A stretch of 64,000 nt of DNA from positions 1 through 64,000 of the forward strand of contig CAZCZL010000005.1 in assembly GCA_964503315.1 (NCBI GenBank). The letters run 5' to 3'. The DNA comes from FEB-12 sp964503315. Its GTDB lineage: Bacteria; Zixibacteria; MSB-5A5; GN15; FEB-12. This document shows, one piece after another, positions 60,104-64,000 of this stretch (position 1 is its first letter; each line of letters opens with the position of its first letter). The translations under genes and the position numbers were made by a program. The notes under the pieces were generated by a model. The model did not search any database. It saw only the letters and a program-made list of their open reading frames with translations, and had not been told where the DNA came from.

Positions 60104-60119
60104 TGTGAAGTTATTCACT
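60104..60119. promoter_or_regulatory. CRP-like palindrome 2
   Basis: TGTGA-AGTTAT-TCACT, one mismatch to the TGTGA-N6-TCACA core. Confidence 0.5.
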
Positions 60120-60364
60120 ACCTGATAGCTGGGCTGGTTCGGGCGGTCGACTTTGATTCTCGCGGCAAGATCAGCCCGAAATCGCCAATCTGGCCAAGAT
60201 CGGACTCCAATCACGACAACGACTCAGTCTGTGAGCAAACACAGGTGCTGAGCCTGGTGGGGCAACATCGCCATCGGACGGCGGAGCATCGTCCGGGGGC
60301 TCTGATCGGCACGTCCCTCCATCAAACTGTCTCTACGTTGGTCGGTTCCGGGAACAATCAACCA

Positions 60365-60380
60365 TGTGAAAACAATCACT
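60365..60380. promoter_or_regulatory. CRP-like palindrome 3
   Basis: TGTGA-AAACAA-TCACT, one mismatch to the core. Confidence 0.45.
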
Positions 60381-60442
60381 ACCATGCGTTTCAGAGTCAG
60401 ACAACGACTCCAAGACAACGGATACGGCCAGGACCTCTTACT

Positions 60443-60460
60443 ATGTGAATGTATTCACAT
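60443..60460. promoter_or_regulatory. CRP-like palindrome 4
   Basis: ATGTGAATGTATTCACAT, a perfect 18-nt inverted repeat containing TGTGA-N6-TCACA. Confidence 0.58.
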
Positions 60461-60709
60461 GCTTGTACGATTGCCGCGCATGACTGGCTCCTTAGTCGCT
60501 TCATTATTCAGCGCAGGCGTGCTCCCAACCAATGGCGCTGGCGGGTGATGATCCGGTGGCGCGGTGGAGTCTCCCTCGGCGGTGAATTGACCTCGGCTCT
60601 CGGCGGTTTGTGCTTCCCTTTGAATATCGGTCGGACTCTGTAGATGGTCGGATTTTGATACTACCGGTTGTAGTAACTTCCTTTCTGGTGCCAGATCTCG
60701 AATTTTCTC

Positions 60710-60738
60710 TTGACAAAATCAGGTTATGGCCCTATGTT
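60710..60738 (+). promoter_or_regulatory. Promoter of the 61121 gene
   Basis: Perfect TTGACA, 17 nt, TATGTT (four of six). The predicted start is near 60745, giving a leader of about 375 nt. Confidence 0.65.
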
Positions 60739-60744
60739 GCGGGC

Positions 60745-61120
60745 GTCTAGGGAAATAGTTGTGTGAATAACGCTTCTGTTTTGAATCTGCAGCACCTTTG
60801 GTAACGTTAAAACAACATTAACGTTAGCGTATCGAAAGCTCGACCTTCAGGTTTAATCAAACGAGTTTGAAACCTAAGCGGATAAGTCTGTCCGTACGGT
60901 TTTTCCAAGACTCAATATTCACTTTGATCAGTAGTTCAGTGAGTCCGTGTGACGTTGTGCCGTTGGCGCATCACCAGCACATGAGACATCTGGATCTGAC
61001 GGGTCCGATACCCGATCTCTGATGAGATTCATATCGGAAACTTAGGGGTAAGTCATCCTGGGGCATCTCGGGAAGATAACCCAAACTTCGATGACCTTTA
61101 GGTTCTTAAAGGAGCATTAA
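60745..61120 (+). other. Structured 5' leader of the 61121 gene
   Basis: The leader holds the inverted repeat TAACGTTAA-N7-TTAACGTTA (60802-60826), a hairpin AGGTTT(AAT)CAAA-CGAG-TTTGAAACCT (around 60850-60878), and a two-part stem CCGATA...TATCGG (61005-61037) enclosing ATCTC-TGAT-GAGAT. AAAGGAG lies 7 nt before the ATG. It does not match a riboswitch class I know. Confidence 0.45.
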
Positions 61121-63697
61121 ATGATGCAAAAAAGAAATTTATATTCTTTGTTGCTGATCTCCTTTTTAGTGGTATTCGCCTCGTCTATGGCGTTCGCGAA
61201 CCAGGTGACGTTCGAGTCCAAAACGCTGCCGCGGTGCTTCAACTCCGCGTCCAACGTAACGGCGATCGTCTCTGCTGATTCGGTGAGCGCGATAGAGATC
61301 GTGGTCGTGGTTGATGGTAACGTTACGTTACCGCTTCCAGGCAGCATCTTCACCTTCGACGCGGGCTTCACAGCTCTGACCGATCGCGTGGTGGATGATA
61401 CGTCTGGTGTGGACGGTACCTTGCCCGATACGATTCGCATTGCCGCTATGTTGCTCAACCCGAGCGCTGGAGCGTTAGCACAAGGAAATCATGTTGTCGG
61501 CCGGATAAACTATAGAACCAATGACGTCTGCTCAGGTTCTGGTACCCTTCAGGGCGGCGTTTTCGACTATCCGATCCCGGCAACTGTTACCACCCAGTTT
61601 GTTGATGCCGCCACCTCTACCATTCTTCCGGTTGTCGTGAACAATGGTACGGTGACGATCACCAACCTCGCGCCGACTATTGCTGCAATTCCCAACGGTA
61701 CACTGTACTGGGGCCAGACCTTCTTGGCGACGGCTGCCGGTTCCGATGCTGATATGGCGAATGGCTGCGAGACCTTGACCTATGCCAAGGTTGCTGGTCC
61801 GGCTGCTATGACCGTAAATCCGACCTCTGGCGCCATTTCCTGGTTGACCACTGGCGCTGATGTCTGCACCCATAACGTGACCATTTCGGTTACCGACAAG
61901 TGCGGATCCTCGGCCCAGACGTCATTCCAGATCTGCGTCCAGAATAAAGTCCCTGTCATCACCTGCCCGCCGAGCCCGATCATGATCACGTTGGGCGACG
62001 TGGCCAATGGCGATGTCAACGCGACTGATGCCGATGCTGGTCCGAAGCCGCTTATCTATAGCGTAGTGAGCTTCAACGGCCCGGGCACGGTGACCATGAA
62101 CCCGTCGACCGGCGTATTCAGCTGGCCGACCGTGAACGATGACATCGCCTATCTTGGCTCCTTCACGCTCGTCGTGATGGTCACGGATAGCGCCAACGTC
62201 TGCAGCCCCTGCAGCCCCTCCAACGCTGACACGTGCTCCGTCACGATCAACGTTAACTGGGGTAAGGTCGTGATCGAGAAGATCCACAACCAGCTTCAGG
62301 GTGAGTTTGCGGAAGTTGACATCGTTCTTGGCACCAACTACCCGATCGGCGGTTTCGACCTCCTGATCAAGTATGATAACTCTGCCCTGACCCTCACCGA
62401 GGTGCTCCCGGGTGGATTCATCACTGATTGCGGATGGGAATACTTCACTTATCGTTTCGGCGCTGATGGCAACTGCAACGGCGGCTGCCCGAGCGGACTC
62501 GTCCGTATCGTCTCCATCGCCGAGACCAATAATGGTAACAACCATCCGGATTGCTTCACCAACTATCCGCCGCCTCCGGGCCTCGATAGCGTCATTGCTA
62601 CCCTGAAGTTCCTGGTCTCCAACGACCGGACTTTGGAATGCCAGTACGCCCCGATCGAGTTCTTCTGGATCGACTGCGGTGATAACGGTCTGTCGTCGGT
62701 CGACGGTGACTCCCTGCTCATTTCCCGTTATGTTTACGGGTACGGCGGTGGCGATCCGTACTTCCATATTGAAGCGACTGCCGGTATCGAATTCCCGACC
62801 ACGTTCGGCGCCCAGGAAGAGTGCGATATCTTCACTCCTGGCAAGCCGTCCACGTGGCGCATCGTTGATTTCTTCAACGGTGGCGTTGATATCGTCTGCG
62901 CCGACTCGATCGACGCCCGTGGCGACATCAACTTGAACGAGTTCGCGTATGAAATCGCTGACGCGGTTCTCTTCTCGCGGTACTTCATCTACGGTCTTGG
63001 GGTCTTCACGATCAACCAGGCCGGTCAGGTGGCTGCTACCGACGCGAACGCTGATGGTCTGACGTTGACGGTTGCCGACCTCGTCTACTTGATCCGTGTG
63101 GTCGTGGGCGACGAGCTTCCGTATGACAAGGTTGCGGCCGTGAATGCCAACTACACGTTTGAAAACGGCGTGCTCGCGATCGACGGTGTCGATCTGGGTG
63201 CCGCTTTCGTCGTGGTGTCTGGCGATGTCACCCCGACTTTGACCGCTCAGAACGTTGGCATGCAGTATGCCTTTGACGGCACGAACACTCGCATCCTGGT
63301 TTCGCCAGTGATCGACGAGAACGTTACCAACATCACCGGATTCTCAGGCACGTTCCTGACCGGCTTGAATGGTAACATCGTGTCCATCGAAATGGCTACT
63401 GTCCAGGGTCAGCCGGTTGCCGGAAAGATCATTCCGAAGCACTTCGGCCTGGCTCAGAACTATCCGAACCCGTTCAACCCGGCTACCACGATTGAGTTCG
63501 CTCTGCCGGTCGCCAGCAACTACACCCTGACGATTTATAACGTCACCGGTCAGGTTGTCACGACCTTTGAGGGGACTGAAGAAGCTGGTATGCACCAGGT
63601 GATCTGGAATGCTAATGAAGTCTCTTCTGGTATCTACTTCTACAAGTTGAATGCCGGTGCCTTCAGCAGCACGAAGAAGATGGTCCTGCTCAAGTAA
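61121..63697 (+). CDS. Secreted cohesin/dockerin-like protein with type IX sorting domain
   Basis: The protein has 858 residues; ATG 61121 has AAAGGAG 7 nt upstream. The signal peptide ends M-A-F-A-N. An N-terminal cohesin-like beta domain is followed by two Ig-like repeats (A-P-T-I-A-A-I-P-N-G and V-P-V-I-T-C-P) rich in Cys. A second cohesin-like domain follows (V-V-I-E-K-I-H-N-Q-L, then I-G-G-F-D-L-L-I-K-Y-D), then a dockerin-like pair (D-A-R-G-D-I-N-L-N and A-T-D-A-N-A-D-G-L-T-L-T-V-A-D-L). The end is a type A sorting domain (Q-N-Y-P-N-P-F-N-P-A-T-T to K-K-M-V-L-L-K). It should reach the cell surface through type IX secretion. Codon choice (AAG, AAC, GGT, CGT) hints at high expression. Confidence 0.92.
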   Translation: MMQKRNLYSLLLISFLVVFASSMAFANQVTFESKTLPRCFNSASNVTAIVSADSVSAIEIVVVVDGNVTLPLPGSIFTFDAGFTALTDRVVDDTSGVDGTLPDTIRIAAMLLNPSAGALAQGNHVVGRINYRTNDVCSGSGTLQGGVFDYPIPATVTTQFVDAATSTILPVVVNNGTVTITNLAPTIAAIPNGTLYWGQTFLATAAGSDADMANGCETLTYAKVAGPAAMTVNPTSGAISWLTTGADVCTHNVTISVTDKCGSSAQTSFQICVQNKVPVITCPPSPIMITLGDVANGDVNATDADAGPKPLIYSVVSFNGPGTVTMNPSTGVFSWPTVNDDIAYLGSFTLVVMVTDSANVCSPCSPSNADTCSVTINVNWGKVVIEKIHNQLQGEFAEVDIVLGTNYPIGGFDLLIKYDNSALTLTEVLPGGFITDCGWEYFTYRFGADGNCNGGCPSGLVRIVSIAETNNGNNHPDCFTNYPPPPGLDSVIATLKFLVSNDRTLECQYAPIEFFWIDCGDNGLSSVDGDSLLISRYVYGYGGGDPYFHIEATAGIEFPTTFGAQEECDIFTPGKPSTWRIVDFFNGGVDIVCADSIDARGDINLNEFAYEIADAVLFSRYFIYGLGVFTINQAGQVAATDANADGLTLTVADLVYLIRVVVGDELPYDKVAAVNANYTFENGVLAIDGVDLGAAFVVVSGDVTPTLTAQNVGMQYAFDGTNTRILVSPVIDENVTNITGFSGTFLTGLNGNIVSIEMATVQGQPVAGKIIPKHFGLAQNYPNPFNPATTIEFALPVASNYTLTIYNVTGQVVTTFEGTEEAGMHQVIWNANEVSSGIYFYKLNAGAFSSTKKMVLLK

Positions 63698-63719
63698 CGT
63701 TGACGCAGAGTCCGTTTTG

Positions 63720-63750
63720 AAAAGCCCCGGCCCTGCCGGGGCTTTTCTTT
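63720..63750 (+). terminator. Rho-independent terminator
   Basis: AAAGCCCCGG and CCGGGGCTTT form a perfect 10-bp stem around CCCTG, followed by T-rich sequence. Confidence 0.95.
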
Positions 63751-63770
63751 TTGGAGAGGGGAGAGAAGTT

Positions 63771-63819
63771 CCCTCACCCGCCCGCCTATGGCAGGCTCCC
63801 TCTCCCAAGGGGAGAGGGG
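63771..63819 (+). repeat. Dispersed CCCTCACCC-type repeat, copy D
   Basis: Begins CCCTCACCCGCC, holds GCC-TAT-GGC and ends CCTCTCCC-AA-GGGGAGAGG. It is the closest match to copy A. The remaining bases to 64000 contain no gene I can support. Confidence 0.7.
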
Positions 63820-64000
63820 AAAGCGTCGTCTCTCTAAGGGAAAAAACGGACCGAAAAGGGGGAATCGATTGCAGATTCTCCGCCGACTTCCCGGCTTCGA
63901 ACTGACTTAAAGACCGAAAACTGAGTTGATCTGTCGTGCCAGTACGGTCACAGACAATTGCCATTGCCAGAGCAGGTCAGAGCTTAAGAAGCTGTGGTGA

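Larger units (their letters stand above)
59956..60709. other. Long non-coding upstream region with operator-like sites
   Basis: About 750 bp without a credible gene. Open frames here have no Shine-Dalgarno and their composition does not resemble the neighbouring proteins. Apart from four CRP-like palindromes I see no promoter near them with good boxes. Confidence 0.5.

Noticed and set aside
60053..60448. Possible 131-codon gene in the long intergenic region
   Set aside because: It has no Shine-Dalgarno, a His/Gln-rich composition unlike the neighbours, and operator-like palindromes run through it.
63344..63964. Minus-strand open frame at the right end
   Set aside because: It overlaps the type IX sorting domain, a terminator and a dispersed repeat, and has no family resemblance.

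Overview
The window is a dense bacterial chromosome segment of roughly 55% GC. Many genes encode secreted proteins with Ig-like repeats, dockerin-like tails and the C-terminal sorting domain of the type IX secretion system. Together with a multihaem cytochrome, LemA/TPM, CstA and OmpA/thrombospondin-3 proteins, this suggests a Gram-negative member of the FCB superphylum, most like candidate Zixibacteria. That placement is an inference from gene content. No phage, IS element, integrase or CRISPR array was seen.

Positions 1-19364 form a plus-strand block of large exported proteins. Two adjacent giant paralogues carry about 15 Ig-like repeats each; the first is cut by the left edge. They are followed by a 1126-residue dockerin-tailed protein, a subtilisin-like protease with PKD, cohesin-like and dockerin modules, and a small protein with a type IX sorting domain. 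Most of these genes end in a strong terminator, and several have leaders of 200-400 nt. A second such unit, at 59956-63750, has a cluster of CRP-like palindromes, a promoter, a structured leader and a protein combining cohesin-like, dockerin-like and type IX sorting modules.

Positions 19435-34930 are mostly plus-strand metabolic and envelope genes: a GH35-like glycosidase with gamma-glutamyltransferase, pyrroline-5-carboxylate dehydrogenase, a DUF4919-like secreted protein, a membrane protein, a tetrahaem cytochrome c (minus strand), a GT4 glycosyltransferase, a class V aminotransferase followed by WecB, a LemA/TPM/TPM-like trio and a cation/H+ antiporter.

Positions 34931-48788 are on the minus strand. 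A tightly overlapping operon encodes an OtsA-OtsB fusion, a DUF5752-like protein and TreT, so it holds two routes to trehalose. A methyltransferase, a VOC protein, a thioesterase, a second DUF4919-like protein, a 2H phosphoesterase and an OmpA/TSP3 protein lie beyond it. A muropeptide-related group follows: SpoIID, AnmK and NagZ, with a diguanylate cyclase at the head.

Positions 48957-59955 carry CstA, a DUF3592-like protein, a bactofilin-like membrane protein, a TMEM175-type channel, an AAA ATPase, tRNA-Glu(TTC), a thioesterase, and a two-component system (histidine kinase plus NtrC-type activator). Downstream of the two-component system are a secreted helical protein and a probable outer-membrane barrel.

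Most promoters I can read have TTG-type -35 boxes 16-18 nt from a weak -10. Three genes without a Shine-Dalgarno have a -10-like hexamer exactly 6 nt before the ATG, suggesting leaderless mRNAs. Two families of short palindromic repeats lie between genes.
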